Notes under the pieces: model-generated
What the model was told of the DNA's origin: nothing
The model's database searches: none
Seen by the model: the letters and a program-made list of their open reading frames with translations, nothing else
In this document: piece by piece, positions 18,795 through 27,812 of the stretch
How positions within the stretch are numbered: the stretch's first letter is position 1
Layout of the letters: each line of letters begins with the position of its first letter
Assembly: GCA_963814865.1 (NCBI GenBank)
Contig: CAWFEN010000010.1
Location: forward strand, 62,001 to 126,000
DNA length: 64,000 nucleotides
Source of the DNA: AP-15 sp963814865
Lineage (GTDB): Bacteria; Pseudomonadota; Alphaproteobacteria; ATCC43930; CGMCC-115725
Direction of reading: 5' to 3'
Made by a program: the position numbers and the translations under genes

Positions 18795-19818
18795 GGTTCG
18801 CGCCGCCCTCGGCTACCCCGCGACCGTCAGCGTCGCGGCGCTGGGGCTGCTGGTGCTGATCGCGATCGCGATCTCGGTCGGACCCTATCGGGTGGCGCCC
18901 GCCGACCTCGTGCGTTTCCTGATCGCCCGGGCGGGCGGACACGCCTCGCCGCTGCCGGCGGCGGCCGAAACCGTGATCCTGCAGATTCGCCTGCCTCGGG
19001 TCCTGGCGGCAACGGCGGTCGGCGCGGCGCTTGCCGCCGCCGGGGCGGCCTACCAGTCGCTGTTCCGCAACCCGCTGGTTTCGCCGGACATCCTCGGCGT
19101 CTCGTCGGGCGCCGCGCTCGGCGCCGTGCTGGGCATTTTCCTGTCATTGCCGGTGCTGGCGATCGAAGCCACGTCCTTTGCCGGCGGGCTGGCGGCAGTG
19201 CTGATCGTCTACGGGATCGCCGCGGCGATCCGCGGGCGCGACGCGGTGCTGGTGCTGGTTCTCGCCGGCGTCGTCATCGGCGCATTGTTCGGCGCCGGCG
19301 TCGGGCTGCTGAAATATCTTGCCGATCCCTACAACCAATTGCCGGCGATCACCTTCTGGCTGCTCGGCAGCCTGGCGGCGACCAACCCGGCCGATCTCTT
19401 CAGCCTGCTGCCGGCGGTGGCGATCGGATTGGTGCCGCTGGCGCTGCTGCGCTGGCGTATCGACGTGATGACGTTGGGCGAGGAGGAGGCGACCGCGCTC
19501 GGCGTCGACACCCGCGCCACGCGCATCACCGTGATCGCGGCGGCGACCCTGATGACCTCGGCCGCGGTCGCGGCGAGCGGCATTATCGGCTGGGTCGGGC
19601 TCGTCGTGCCGCATCTGGCGCGGCTTACGGTCGGGCCGTCGTTCACGCGGCTGCTGCCGGTCAGCGTCCTGTTCGGCGCCTGCTATCTGCTCGCCGTCGA
19701 TACGCTGGCGCGCACCTTGGGCCCCGTGGAACTGCCGCTCGGCATCCTGACCGCGGCCCTCGGCACGCCGGTGTTCCTGTGGCTGCTCGCCTTCAGCCGG
19801 CGCCCGGCCTGGTCGTGA
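18724..19818 (+). CDS. FecCD-family ABC transporter permease
   Basis: The product is a multi-spanning (about ten-helix) permease with FecCD signatures: IRLPRVLAATAVGAALAAAGAAYQ, RNPLVSPDILGVSSGAALGAV, and the coupling region LGVDTRATRITVIAAATLM followed by SGIIGWVGLVVPHLAR. The start is uncertain. The ATG at 18724 overlaps the upstream gene by 71 bp, and no closer in-frame start is seen, whereas a GTGA junction exists at 18791 in another frame; a small indel near 18795 would reconcile them. It pairs with the ATPase that overlaps its stop. Confidence 0.85.
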   Translation: MPFSISRNRATRNSTSFSPIPRREVRAALGYPATVSVAALGLLVLIAIAISVGPYRVAPADLVRFLIARAGGHASPLPAAAETVILQIRLPRVLAATAVGAALAAAGAAYQSLFRNPLVSPDILGVSSGAALGAVLGIFLSLPVLAIEATSFAGGLAAVLIVYGIAAAIRGRDAVLVLVLAGVVIGALFGAGVGLLKYLADPYNQLPAITFWLLGSLAATNPADLFSLLPAVAIGLVPLALLRWRIDVMTLGEEEATALGVDTRATRITVIAAATLMTSAAVAASGIIGWVGLVVPHLARLTVGPSFTRLLPVSVLFGACYLLAVDTLARTLGPVELPLGILTAALGTPVFLWLLAFSRRPAWS

Positions 19819-20606
19819 GCCCGCCGCGCCTCGCCGTCGAGGATCTGAGCTGCGGCTATCCCGGCCATGCCGTCGGGCATCATGTCAGCTTTACGGTCGG
19901 CGCCGGCGAAGTCTTGTGCGTGCTCGGCCGCAACGGCGAAGGCAAATCCACGCTGTTCAAGACGATCCTCGGCCTGCTGCCGCCGCTTGCCGGGGCAGTG
20001 CGCGTCGACGGCGAACCGATCTCGGGCTGGCATCCGCGGCGGCGGGCACTGACCTTCGGCTACGTGCCGCAAAGCGGCGCCGGCGGCTTTCCGTTCACCG
20101 TGCGCGAGATCGTGCTGATGGGGCGCACCGCGCATCGCGGACCGTTCGCCGCGCCGTCCGCCGCCGATCGCGCCGCCGCCGACCAGGCGCTCGCCGGCTT
20201 GGGGATCGACCATCTCGCCGAGCGCGAATGGCTGCGGGTCAGCGGCGGCGAGCGGCAGCTGGCCTTGGTCGCCCGCGCCCTGGCTCAGGAACCGCGCATC
20301 CTGGTCCTCGACGAGCCGACTGCGAGCCTCGATTTCGGCAACCAGCTGCGGGTTCTCGACGCGGTGCGCCGCCTCGCCGCGACCCGTGCGCTGAGCGTGC
20401 TGCTGTCGACCCATCACCCGGAGCAGGCTTTCGCCTGCGCCGATCGGGTCGCGGTGCTGGCCGGCGGCCGGCTGCTGCGAATCGGCACCCCCGCCGAGGT
20501 CGTCACCGCCGACACGCTTCGCGCCTGCTATGCGGTCGATGTCGCCGTGTTGCCGATCGCCGACAGCCGCTATCGCGTTTGCATACCGCGATCCTACCTC
20601 GCCTGA
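19815..20606 (+). CDS. ABC transporter ATP-binding protein (FecE/MolC type)
   Basis: The 263-aa product starts at the GTG overlapping the permease stop (GTGA). It has a Walker A of GRNGEGKST, with Glu where Ala or Cys is usual, a Q-loop in YVPQSGA, the signature VSGGERQLALVARAL, Walker B LVLDEPTASLD and the switch His in LLSTHHPEQAF. It drives import through the FecCD-type permease. It ends 180 bp before the arsenic operon. Confidence 0.88.
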   Translation: MSPPRLAVEDLSCGYPGHAVGHHVSFTVGAGEVLCVLGRNGEGKSTLFKTILGLLPPLAGAVRVDGEPISGWHPRRRALTFGYVPQSGAGGFPFTVREIVLMGRTAHRGPFAAPSAADRAAADQALAGLGIDHLAEREWLRVSGGERQLALVARALAQEPRILVLDEPTASLDFGNQLRVLDAVRRLAATRALSVLLSTHHPEQAFACADRVAVLAGGRLLRIGTPAEVVTADTLRACYAVDVAVLPIADSRYRVCIPRSYLA

Positions 20607-20728
20607 TCCCCTGTCGCGACCGGCCGATCGTGGCCGCAACCGCTCCCATTCACCACATGTGGTGGCCGGTATCGGCGTCCCGCCTGTTGGACCATGCTTC
20701 ATCGTTTCAACAAATTTCAAAATTCTCC

Positions 20729-20757
20729 TTGACGCACATCACCAAAAAGTTATTTTG
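20729..20757 (+). promoter_or_regulatory. Promoter with overlapping ArsR-type dyad
   Basis: An AT-rich island before arsR contains TTGACG (20729-20734) and, 16 bp later, TATTTT (20751-20756), a plausible -35/-10 pair. Over the -10 lies a dyad CAAAA-AGTTA-TTTTG (20743-20757). A repressor binding there would block polymerase, consistent with autoregulation by the following arsR gene. Confidence 0.5.
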
Positions 20758-20784
20758 AGAATCGCTGAAATATGGAGTCCGGAT

Positions 20785-21156
20785 GTGGACGAGAAACAGG
20801 CGATTGCCGCGCTCGGTGCGCTCGCCCAGGAAACGCGTCTCGCGCTGTTCCGACTGCTGGTCACTTGCGGCCCTGCGGGGTTGCCGGCTGGCGTGATCGC
20901 CGAGCGCCTAGGCGTTCAGCCTTCGTCGCTGTCTTTCCACCTGGCGCAACTCGTTCACGCCGGCCTGATCACGCAACGGCGCCTGAGCCGGCAGCTCATC
21001 TATTCGGCCGAATACGGCGCGATGAACGCGCTGCTGGCCTACCTCACTGAAAATTGCTGCGGGCAAGGCACGGCATGCGTGACGGCCTGCAATCCTGCTG
21101 ACGTTTTCACCAAGGGAGAGACCGATGAAGCGCTTTCATGTGCACGTCACTGTTGA
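20785..21156 (+). CDS. arsR: ArsR-family metalloid-responsive repressor
   Basis: The product from the GTG at 20785 is about 123 aa, normal for ArsR. The winged helix is clear: ALAQETRLALFRLLV, PAGVIAERLGVQPSSLSFHL, AGLITQRRLSRQLIYSAE. A Cys-rich tail (NCCGQGTACVTAC) could bind arsenite. Typical repressors of this group release DNA on binding As(III) or Sb(III). Its end overlaps the arsI start by 32 bp in another frame. The ATG codons upstream are out of family context, so the GTG just before DEKQAIAALGALAQ was chosen. Confidence 0.85.
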   Translation: MDEKQAIAALGALAQETRLALFRLLVTCGPAGLPAGVIAERLGVQPSSLSFHLAQLVHAGLITQRRLSRQLIYSAEYGAMNALLAYLTENCCGQGTACVTACNPADVFTKGETDEALSCARHC

Positions 21157-21637
21157 AGACCTGGCCCAGTCCGTCGGGTTCTATTCGACGTTGTTTTCGG
21201 CCGAGCCGACGGTGCTGAAGGACGATTACGCCAAGTGGATGCTCGAAGATCCGCGCGTCAATTTCGCCATCAGCACGGGGAGCGGCGAAGCCGGGATTTC
21301 CCATCTCGGCATTCAGGCCGAGGATCAGGGCGAACTTGGTGAGGTTTACGAGCGATTGAGCCGCGCCGAGCGGCCGATCGTCGAAGAAAAAGACACCACC
21401 TGCTGCTATGCGCGCTCCGACAAGCAATGGATCGCCGATCCCCAGGGCGTGCCGTGGGAAACGTTCTTCACGCACGGCGAGGCGACCGTGTACGGTCAAA
21501 GCGGTGCGCTGACAAAGCTCGGCGAGACGAGCGGCGGCCTGTCCACTTGCGGCTGCGCACCGGCGGCGCTGACCCGGCCGGCAGCGGCACCGGCCGCAAC
21601 GGAAGCGTGCTGCGCTCCGCCCTGCTGCGCCGCGTGA
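21125..21637 (+). CDS. arsI: ArsI/CadI-family vicinal-oxygen-chelate protein
   Basis: The 170-aa product is a VOC-fold protein (FHVHVTVEDLAQSVGFYSTLF). The vicinal cysteine pair in TTCCYARSDKQWIADPQG is the As-binding motif of the ArsI C-As lyase, which demethylates trivalent organoarsenicals such as MAs(III). Metal-ligand His and Glu are seen near residues 5-7, in SHLGIQ and in PWETF. The Cys-rich C-terminal tail (CGCAP, CCAPPCCA) is common in ArsI. CadI (cadmium-induced) is the related alternative. The AAGGGAGAG site before the ATG and the arsR/acr3 neighbours support an arsenic role. Confidence 0.85.
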   Translation: MKRFHVHVTVEDLAQSVGFYSTLFSAEPTVLKDDYAKWMLEDPRVNFAISTGSGEAGISHLGIQAEDQGELGEVYERLSRAERPIVEEKDTTCCYARSDKQWIADPQGVPWETFFTHGEATVYGQSGALTKLGETSGGLSTCGCAPAALTRPAAAPAATEACCAPPCCAA

Positions 21638-21647
21638 CCGTCGCATC

Positions 21648-21755
21648 ATGCGCGAGCGAACCTACAACATCCTGTTTCTCTGCACCGGCAACTCGGCGAG
21701 GAGCCTCCTTGCCGAGGTGCCGATGACATCGGCCGCCGCGCGGCCTCTAGGCTAG
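21648..21755 (+). pseudogene. arsC: Truncated LMW-PTPase-type arsenate reductase (arsC remnant)
   Basis: A 35-codon frame starts MRERTYNILFLCTGNSARS, the phosphate-binding loop (Cys-x5-Arg-Ser) and first strand of thioredoxin-coupled ArsC/LMW protein tyrosine phosphatases. After SLLAE it continues PMTSAAARPLG and stops. The rest of the roughly 140-residue enzyme is gone, apparently deleted between the P-loop and acr3. It lies directly between arsI and acr3, the usual place for arsC. Confidence 0.65.
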
Positions 21756-21762
21756 AGTTGCC

Positions 21763-22847
21763 ATGACCTCGGTCACCGAAAGCAGCCGCGTCGCGCGACG
21801 CCGGCGCTCGGCACCTTTGAACGTTACCTGACGGTCTGGGTCGCGCTCTGTATCGTCGCCGGCATCGTGCTCGGCCGGCTGCTGCCCGCGCCGTTCCAGG
21901 CGCTCGGCCATATGACCGTGGCCGAGGTCAACATTCCGGTCGCCGTGCTGATCTGGCTGATGATCGTGCCGATGCTGCTCAAGGTCGATTTCGGTGCGCT
22001 GCATCGCGTCGCCGAGCAATGGCGCGGCATCGCCGTGACCGTCGGCGTCAACTGGCTGGTCAAGCCCTTCAGCATGGCCGTGCTCGGCTGGTTGTTTATC
22101 GGTTGGTTGTTCCGCCCGTGGCTGCCGGCGGGATCGATCGACAGTTACATCGCCGGTCTCATTCTCCTGGCCGCCGCGCCCTGCACGGCAATGGTCTTCG
22201 TGTGGTCGAACCTGACGGACGGCGAGCCGAATTTCACCCTGACCCAGGTCGCGCTCAACGACACGATCATGGTCTTCGCCTTCGCGCCGATCGTCGGGCT
22301 GCTGCTCGGCCTGTCGTCGATCACGGTGCCGTGGACGACGCTGTTCCTGTCCGTCGTCCTCTACATCGTCGTGCCGGTGATCGCGGCGCAGCTCTGGCGG
22401 CGGGCGCTGCTGGCGCGCGGCGACGCGGTGCTCGCGCGAACCCTGCGCAAGCTCGCGCCGATCTCGCTCCTGGCGTTGCTGGCGACCCTCGTGCTGCTGT
22501 TCGGCTTCCAGGGCGAGCAAATCGTCAGGCAGCCGCTGATTATCGCGCTGCTGGCGGTGCCGATCATCATTCAGGTCTATCTCAACGCCGGCATCGCCTA
22601 CGCGCTCAATCGCGTGCTCGGCGTGCCGCACAACGTCGCCTGCCCATCGGCGCTGATCGGCGCATCGAATTTTTTCGAGCTGGCAGTCGCGGCGGCGATC
22701 GGGCTTTTCGGCTTCCAATCCGGCGCCGCGCTGGCGACCGTCGTTGGTGTGCTGGTCGAAGTGCCAGTCATGCTCTCCGTGGTGCGGATCGTGCTGCGGA
22801 CGCGGCCATGGTATGAGCACCCGACCGCTTCGCCCGCCTCATGCTGA
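21763..22847 (+). CDS. acr3: ACR3-family arsenite efflux permease, N-terminal frameshift
   Basis: The main frame encodes about ten membrane helices with ACR3 signatures: VNIPVAVLIWLMIVPMLLKVDF, LAAAPCTAMVFVWSNLTDG (the conserved Cys), FTLTQVALNDTIMVF, and ACPSALIGASNFFELAVA. The first helix (FERYLTVWVALCIVAGIVLG) lies upstream of any start in that frame. The ATG at 21763 gives MTSVTESSRVAR in another frame, so a one-base deletion near 21795-21805 is inferred. The joined length of about 360 aa is normal. It exports arsenite from the cytoplasm. The gene converges on the coxL gene after 55 bp. Confidence 0.85.
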
Positions 22848-22902
22848 TGCGCGCCTACGCGAGCCGAGCCCGGTCCGACATGATTATCCTCGCTTGTCGA
22901 GG

Positions 22903-25198
22903 CTATTCGGCCGCGAGCCGCCGCGGTTCCTCGGCGTCGATCTCGGCGAGGATCTTTGGCGGCGCCATCGGCAGGTCGCGCAGCCGTACCCCGGTGGCGG
23001 CATGGATCGCGTTGGCGACCGCCGCCATCGGCGGCACGATCGGCACCTCGCCGACGCCGCGCACGCCAAACGGATGGCGCGGGTTCGGCACCTCGACAAT
23101 GACCGCATCGATCATCGGCATGTCGGACGCGACCGGGACGCGATAGTCGAGAAAGCCCGGATTATCGAGCCGGCCCTGCTTGTCGTAGATGTATTCCTCG
23201 TTCAAGGCCCAGCCGATGCCCTGGGCCACGCCGCCCTGGATCTGGCCCTCGACATAGCTCGGATGGATCGCGCGGCCGACATCCTGCGTCGCCGTATAGC
23301 GCAGCACGGTGACATGGCCGGTCTCCGGATCGACTTCGACATCGCAGACATGGGTCGCAAAGGCCGGCCCGGCGCCTTGCGCATTCAGCTGCACCTCGGC
23401 GCCGATCGGGCCGCCGGTGCGCGCCGCCTTGATCGCGATCTCGGCCAGAGGCAACGGATCGAAGCCGCCGGCATTGGCGCCCGCCGGCACCGCGCAGCCA
23501 TCGCGCCAGTCGACCGCCTCCGGGCTGATGTCCCAGATCATCGCGGCGCGCCGCTTGAGCTGGTCGATGACTTTTTCCGCGGCCTGCACGGTCGCCATGC
23601 CGGTGGCGAAGGTGACCCGGCTGCCGCCGGTTACATGGGTAAAGCCGATCGAGGCGGTATCGGCGACGATCGGCTTTACGCGCTCGAGCGGAATGCCCAG
23701 GGTTTCCGCCGCCATCATCGCCATCGAGGCGCGCGAGCCCCCGATATCGGGGCTGCCCGAGGCGACGCTGACCGAGCCGTCCTCGTTGACATGCACTGCC
23801 GCGCTCGAATTCGCCGCCGACATTGAACCAGAAACCGCAGGCGATGCCGCGGCCCTGGTTGGGACCGAGCGGAATCTGGTAGTTCGGATGGTTCTTGGCC
23901 GCCTCCAAGGTATCGAGATAGCCGATATTGGTCCAGGTCGGCCCGTGCACGGCCTTGGTGCCTTCCCTGGCCGCGTTCTTCTCGCGCAGGGTCAGCGGAT
24001 CGATGCCGAGCTCCGCGGCCAGTTCGTCGAGGCAGCTTTCGACCCCGAACGACGAGATCGGCGCGCCCGGCGCGCGATAAGCCGCGACCTTGGGCCGGTT
24101 CGAGACGACGTCGTAACCGACGATGCGCACGTTGGGCAGGTCGTACATGGCAAAGGCGCACATGCAGCCCGGCTGGATCGGCGAGCCGGGGAAGGCGCCG
24201 GCCTGGTATTTGAGCACGAGATCGGCGGCGACGATGGTGCCGTCGCGCGTGGCGCCGAGCTTGACCTCGATGACCCCGCCCGAAGTCGGGCCGGTAGCCC
24301 GGAACACCTCTTCGCGGGTCATCACGATCTTGACCGGCCGCCCCGTCTTCTTCGACAGCGCCAGCGCCACCGGTTCGAGATAGACCAGCGTCTTGCCGCC
24401 GAACCCGCCGCCGATTTCCGCGGGCGTCACCCGGATTGCGGCAATGTCGATGCCGAGCAGCTTCGCGCAGTAGGCGCGGATCATGAACTGGCCCTGGCTC
24501 GACGCCCAGATTTGCACCTGGCCGTCGGCGGCGACCGAGACGACGCAGGCATGCGGCTCGATATAGGCCTGATGCACCGGCTTGGTCGTGTAGCGCCGCG
24601 CGACGACGACATCCGCCTGGCGGAAACCGGCCTCGGCGTCACCCTTGGAAAAGCTGACGCGCTTGGCAATGTTCGAGGGGCTGGTCGGCTTCGGTTCGAC
24701 GCCCTGGGTGAAGAGATCGTCGTGCAGCAGCGGCGCATCTTCCGCCATCGCCGCCTCGGCGTCGATGACGTGCGGCAGCACCTCGTATTCGACCTCGATC
24801 AGCTCGACCGCCGCCGCGGCAATGATCGGCGAGGTTGCCGCGACCGCAGCGACGGCATGCCCCTCATAGAGCACCTTGTCTCGCGCCATGACATTGCGCG
24901 ACAGGTCGCGGAAGTTCATCGGCCCCTCGCCGACAAAGGCCTCTTCCGAGCGGATCTCGGGTAAGTCGGCGGCAGTCACGACCGCCCTGACGCCGGGAAG
25001 TGCCAATGCCTTGTCGGCGTTGATGCCGAGGATGCGGGCGTGCGCATGCGGGCTGCGCCTGATCTTGCCGTACAGCATGCCGGGCATCGCCATGTCGGCA
25101 CCGAAATTGGCGCGACCGGTTACCTTGTCGACGCCATCGGGCCGGATTGGGCGGGTGCCGACGACCTTCAGCTCGTTGTTGGCGGCGACGGATGTCAT
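22903..25198 (-). CDS. Molybdenum hydroxylase large subunit (CoxL/XdhB family), copy A, frameshifted
   Basis: The ATG at 25198 follows GGAGGACC. The product would be about 764 aa, with VVGTRPIRPDGVDKVTGRA, AEIGGGFGGKT, the Mo-site loop VAAYRAPGAPISSFGVE and the C-terminal catalytic Glu motif RGVGEVPIVPPMAAVANAI. At about 23820 the frame breaks: FWFNVGGE runs on into noise, while the next frame reads SSAAVHVNEDGSVSVASG. One extra T in a TT pair explains it. It has no 2Fe-2S or FAD subunit genes beside it, unlike the related copies at 40.7-45.4 kb. The AYRAPG loop separates it from form I CO dehydrogenase. Confidence 0.82.
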
Positions 25199-25475
25199 GC
25201 AGGTCCTCCGATATGCTTCGCCATGACGGCAAGCATCGACGAGTCTACCATCGAACTATTCGTCTGGATATATCGAACTGATGCGATTTCCAAGGCGAGG
25301 GCCGCGCGCCTGACGGCCTCCGGCCTGATCACGCGGAGATCCGTCGATCGCAACAGCGGCGGCGGTCCGCGATTTCGCCAAAATCGGCACCGAGATCCTC
25401 GATCTGGACCCGATGCCGGGGAAGCATTCAGATTTGCCTCGAACCGAGTTACCCGCGACGGCCGGAGACAGCACA

Positions 25476-26474
25476 ATGGCACAGTTTGAAACACGTCGGA
25501 TCGGACGCACCGCGCTGCACGTGACCACCCTCGGTCTCGGCTGCGCGACCCTCGGCAGCCAGCGTGCCGAGGTCAGCGCCGCGGAGGCGGAAGCCATCGT
25601 ATGTGCTGCCTGGGCGGCCGGCGTGCGCTACATCGACACCGCGCCCTATTACGGCGTCGGCAAGGCCGAGCGCTGCGTCGGCGATGCGATGCGCGAGATC
25701 CCCCGCGACGACTGGGCATTGTCGACGAAAGTCGGGCGGCTGTTGCGGCCGCGCCTCGGAGCGGCCCGAGCCGGCGACCATCCGATGCCGTTCGAGGCCG
25801 TCTACGATTATTCCTATGACGGCATCATGCGCTCGTTCGAAGACAGTCTGCAGCGGCTCGGATTGGCGCGGGTCGACATCCTCTACGTCCACGATATCGG
25901 CGCGATGCAGCACGGCAGCGCGGCCCATGCCGGGCTGATGCGCACGCTGCGCGACAGCGGCTACCGGGCGTTGGAGAGCTTGCGCGGCGCCGGCGTCGTG
26001 CATGCCATCGGGATCGGGGTCAACGAGCGCGAGGTCCTGCTCGAAGCGCTGGAATGGGGTGCCTGGGACGCCTTTCTGCTCGCCGGCCGCTACACCCTGC
26101 TCGAACAGGCGCCGCTCGATGATTTGCTGCCGAAATGCGTCGAGGCAGGCACATCGATTGTGGTCGGCGGTCCGCTGAACTCCGGCATCCTCGCCGGCCG
26201 CGACACCTGGAACTATGCCGCGGCTCCTCCCGAGATAGTGGCGCGCGTAGCCGCGATCCGGGCGGTTTGCGACCGCCACGGCGTGCCGCTCGCCGCGGCG
26301 GCCCTGCAATTCCCGCTGGCCCATCCGGCGGTAGCGGCGATCATCCCCGGCCCGCGCAGCGTCATGGAATTCGCGGCCAATCTGGCATTGCTGCGCCACC
26401 CCATTCCCGCCTCGCTGTGGATGGATTTGCGCGAGGCTGCGCTGCTTCATCCCGACGCGCCGGTGCCGAGCTGA
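25476..26474 (+). CDS. Aldo/keto reductase
   Basis: The 332-aa product has the AKR TIM barrel with the catalytic Asp/Tyr in YIDTAPYYGVG, Lys in ALSTKVGRLL and His in DILYVHDIGA. C-terminal IIPGPRSVMEFAANL binds the cofactor. It resembles the pyridoxal 4-dehydrogenase, L-fucose or D-threo-aldose 1-dehydrogenase group, which oxidise pyranose-like or pyridoxal substrates with NAD(P). The ATG at 25476 was chosen because RRIGRTALHVTTLGLG is the family N-terminus. Sequence upstream stays open for 21 further codons but without similarity. Confidence 0.85.
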   Translation: MAQFETRRIGRTALHVTTLGLGCATLGSQRAEVSAAEAEAIVCAAWAAGVRYIDTAPYYGVGKAERCVGDAMREIPRDDWALSTKVGRLLRPRLGAARAGDHPMPFEAVYDYSYDGIMRSFEDSLQRLGLARVDILYVHDIGAMQHGSAAHAGLMRTLRDSGYRALESLRGAGVVHAIGIGVNEREVLLEALEWGAWDAFLLAGRYTLLEQAPLDDLLPKCVEAGTSIVVGGPLNSGILAGRDTWNYAAAPPEIVARVAAIRAVCDRHGVPLAAAALQFPLAHPAVAAIIPGPRSVMEFAANLALLRHPIPASLWMDLREAALLHPDAPVPS

Positions 26475-26549
26475 AGAAGGCGGGAGCGAATTGCCGCGCC
26501 GGACGTTCTAGACAGCGGTAACAATGTCGTTGACGGCGGATGGCAGGCG

Positions 26550-26894
26550 ATGACGAGCGAAAAGCAGGAGAGCGGCGACCGGCCGCGCAACGCGCAATCG
26601 GACGGCGGCGAGGAGAAAGCCGGCTCGGCGGCGTTCGAGCAGGCGAGCGAAGCCATGCATGGACTGCGCTCGGTGATCGACCAGGCATCGCAGACGCTGC
26701 GTGACTTGACGCAGGCCGGCGAAGATTGGGCGAAGGGCGCCGAGGACCGCGCCCGTGAGATGGCCAAGGAATTGCGCGGCCAGGGCGAGCGCGCGGTCGG
26801 CACGGTCTCGCAGCAGGTCGAGCGGAACCCGCTGACGAGCCTGGCCGTCGCCTTCGCCCTCGGGTTTGTCTGCGCCGCGCTGATCCGCCGCTGA
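26550..26894 (+). CDS. DUF883/ElaB-like membrane-anchored helical protein
   Basis: The 114-aa product has a charged, disordered start (about residues 1-28), then a long amphipathic helix region (about 30-90: ASEAMHGLRSVIDQASQTL, then AEDRAREMAKELRGQGERA) and one C-terminal membrane helix in NPLTSLAVAFALGFVCAALI ending RR. This layout matches ElaB/YqjD/DUF883 proteins, tail-anchored in the inner membrane, some of which bind ribosomes. Assignment is by architecture only. Confidence 0.6.
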   Translation: MTSEKQESGDRPRNAQSDGGEEKAGSAAFEQASEAMHGLRSVIDQASQTLRDLTQAGEDWAKGAEDRAREMAKELRGQGERAVGTVSQQVERNPLTSLAVAFALGFVCAALIRR

Positions 26895-26943
26895 GCCGCG
26901 GGATCGGTTGATCGGGGTGCGCCGAAGCCTTATCTGATCGCGG

Positions 26944-27684
26944 GTGACCGCAGCTTCGCACCCACCCGCCGACATGAGCCGTGAACCGGCCCTCGTGCTC
27001 TTTTCCGGGGGCCAGGATTCGACCACCTGCCTCGCCTGGGCGCTCGAGCGCTTTGCCGCGGTCGAGACGGTTGGCTTCGATTACCGGCAGCGCCACCGCG
27101 TCGAGCTCGATTGCCGAACCGCGGCGGTCGCCCGCCTGCGCCGCGAATTTTCGCGCTGGAGCACGAGGCTCGGCGCCGACCATCTGGTCGATCTCGGCGT
27201 GCTGGGGCAGATCAGCGACACCGCGCTGACCCGCGGCACCGCGATCGCCTTTGCCGAGGACGGGCTGCCCAACACTTTTGTCCCCGGCCGCAATCTGATG
27301 TTCTTCACTTTCGCCGCTGCGATCGGCTACCGCCGCGGCGCTCGCCACCTCATCGGCGGCATGTGCGAGACTGATTATTCGGGTTATCCCGATTGCCGCG
27401 ACGACACCTTGAAGGCATTGCAGGCGACCTTGTCGCTCGGCATGGCTCATCGTTTCGTGATCCACACCCCGTTGATGTGGCGCGACAAGGCGGCGACCTG
27501 GGCGCTCGCCGAAAAGCTCGGCGGCGAGGCGCTCGTCACCCTGATTCGCGACGAGACCCATAGCTGCTATCTGGGCGACCGCACCCACCGCCACGACTGG
27601 GGCTACGGCTGCGGCGAGTGCCCGGCCTGCGCGCTGCGCCGGGCGGGGTGGGAGGCGTTCGTCAGCCGGCGACCGGCGCCGTAG
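26944..27684 (+). CDS. queC: 7-cyano-7-deazaguanine synthase
   Basis: QueC converts 7-carboxy-7-deazaguanine to preQ0 using ATP and ammonia, in queuosine tRNA modification. The product (246 aa from GTG 26944, 236 aa from ATG 26974) has the PP-loop LFSGGQDSTTCLAWAL, the long GVLGQISDTALTRG and VPGRNLMFFTFAAA segments, and the zinc-binding Cys set in HSCYLGDR and YGCGECPACALR. The ATG at 26974 starts closer to the usual family length; neither start has a clear ribosome-binding site. No queD, queE or queF is nearby. Confidence 0.93.
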   Translation: MTAASHPPADMSREPALVLFSGGQDSTTCLAWALERFAAVETVGFDYRQRHRVELDCRTAAVARLRREFSRWSTRLGADHLVDLGVLGQISDTALTRGTAIAFAEDGLPNTFVPGRNLMFFTFAAAIGYRRGARHLIGGMCETDYSGYPDCRDDTLKALQATLSLGMAHRFVIHTPLMWRDKAATWALAEKLGGEALVTLIRDETHSCYLGDRTHRHDWGYGCGECPACALRRAGWEAFVSRRPAP

Positions 27685-27687
27685 CAA

Positions 27688-27719
27688 AAAAAAGCGCCGG
27701 ACGACGGTCATTCCGGCGC
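27688..27719 (-). terminator. Terminator-like hairpin after queC
   Basis: GCGCCGGA (27694-27701) and TCCGGCGC (27712-27719) form a perfect 8-bp stem with a 10-nt loop, and eight A residues precede it on the plus strand. Read on the minus strand this is a stem followed by a U-run, a canonical intrinsic terminator. However, no minus-strand gene is found directly upstream of it, so it may act only as a bidirectional barrier after queC. Confidence 0.45.
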
Positions 27720-27812
27720 GCGGTGCCGACACAATTCACCCTGGCTTGCACGGGAAACCTCCCGCGCCTATAGCTGGACCGATTGCTGTGCGCGGCCCCA
27801 AGAGAGGAATTG

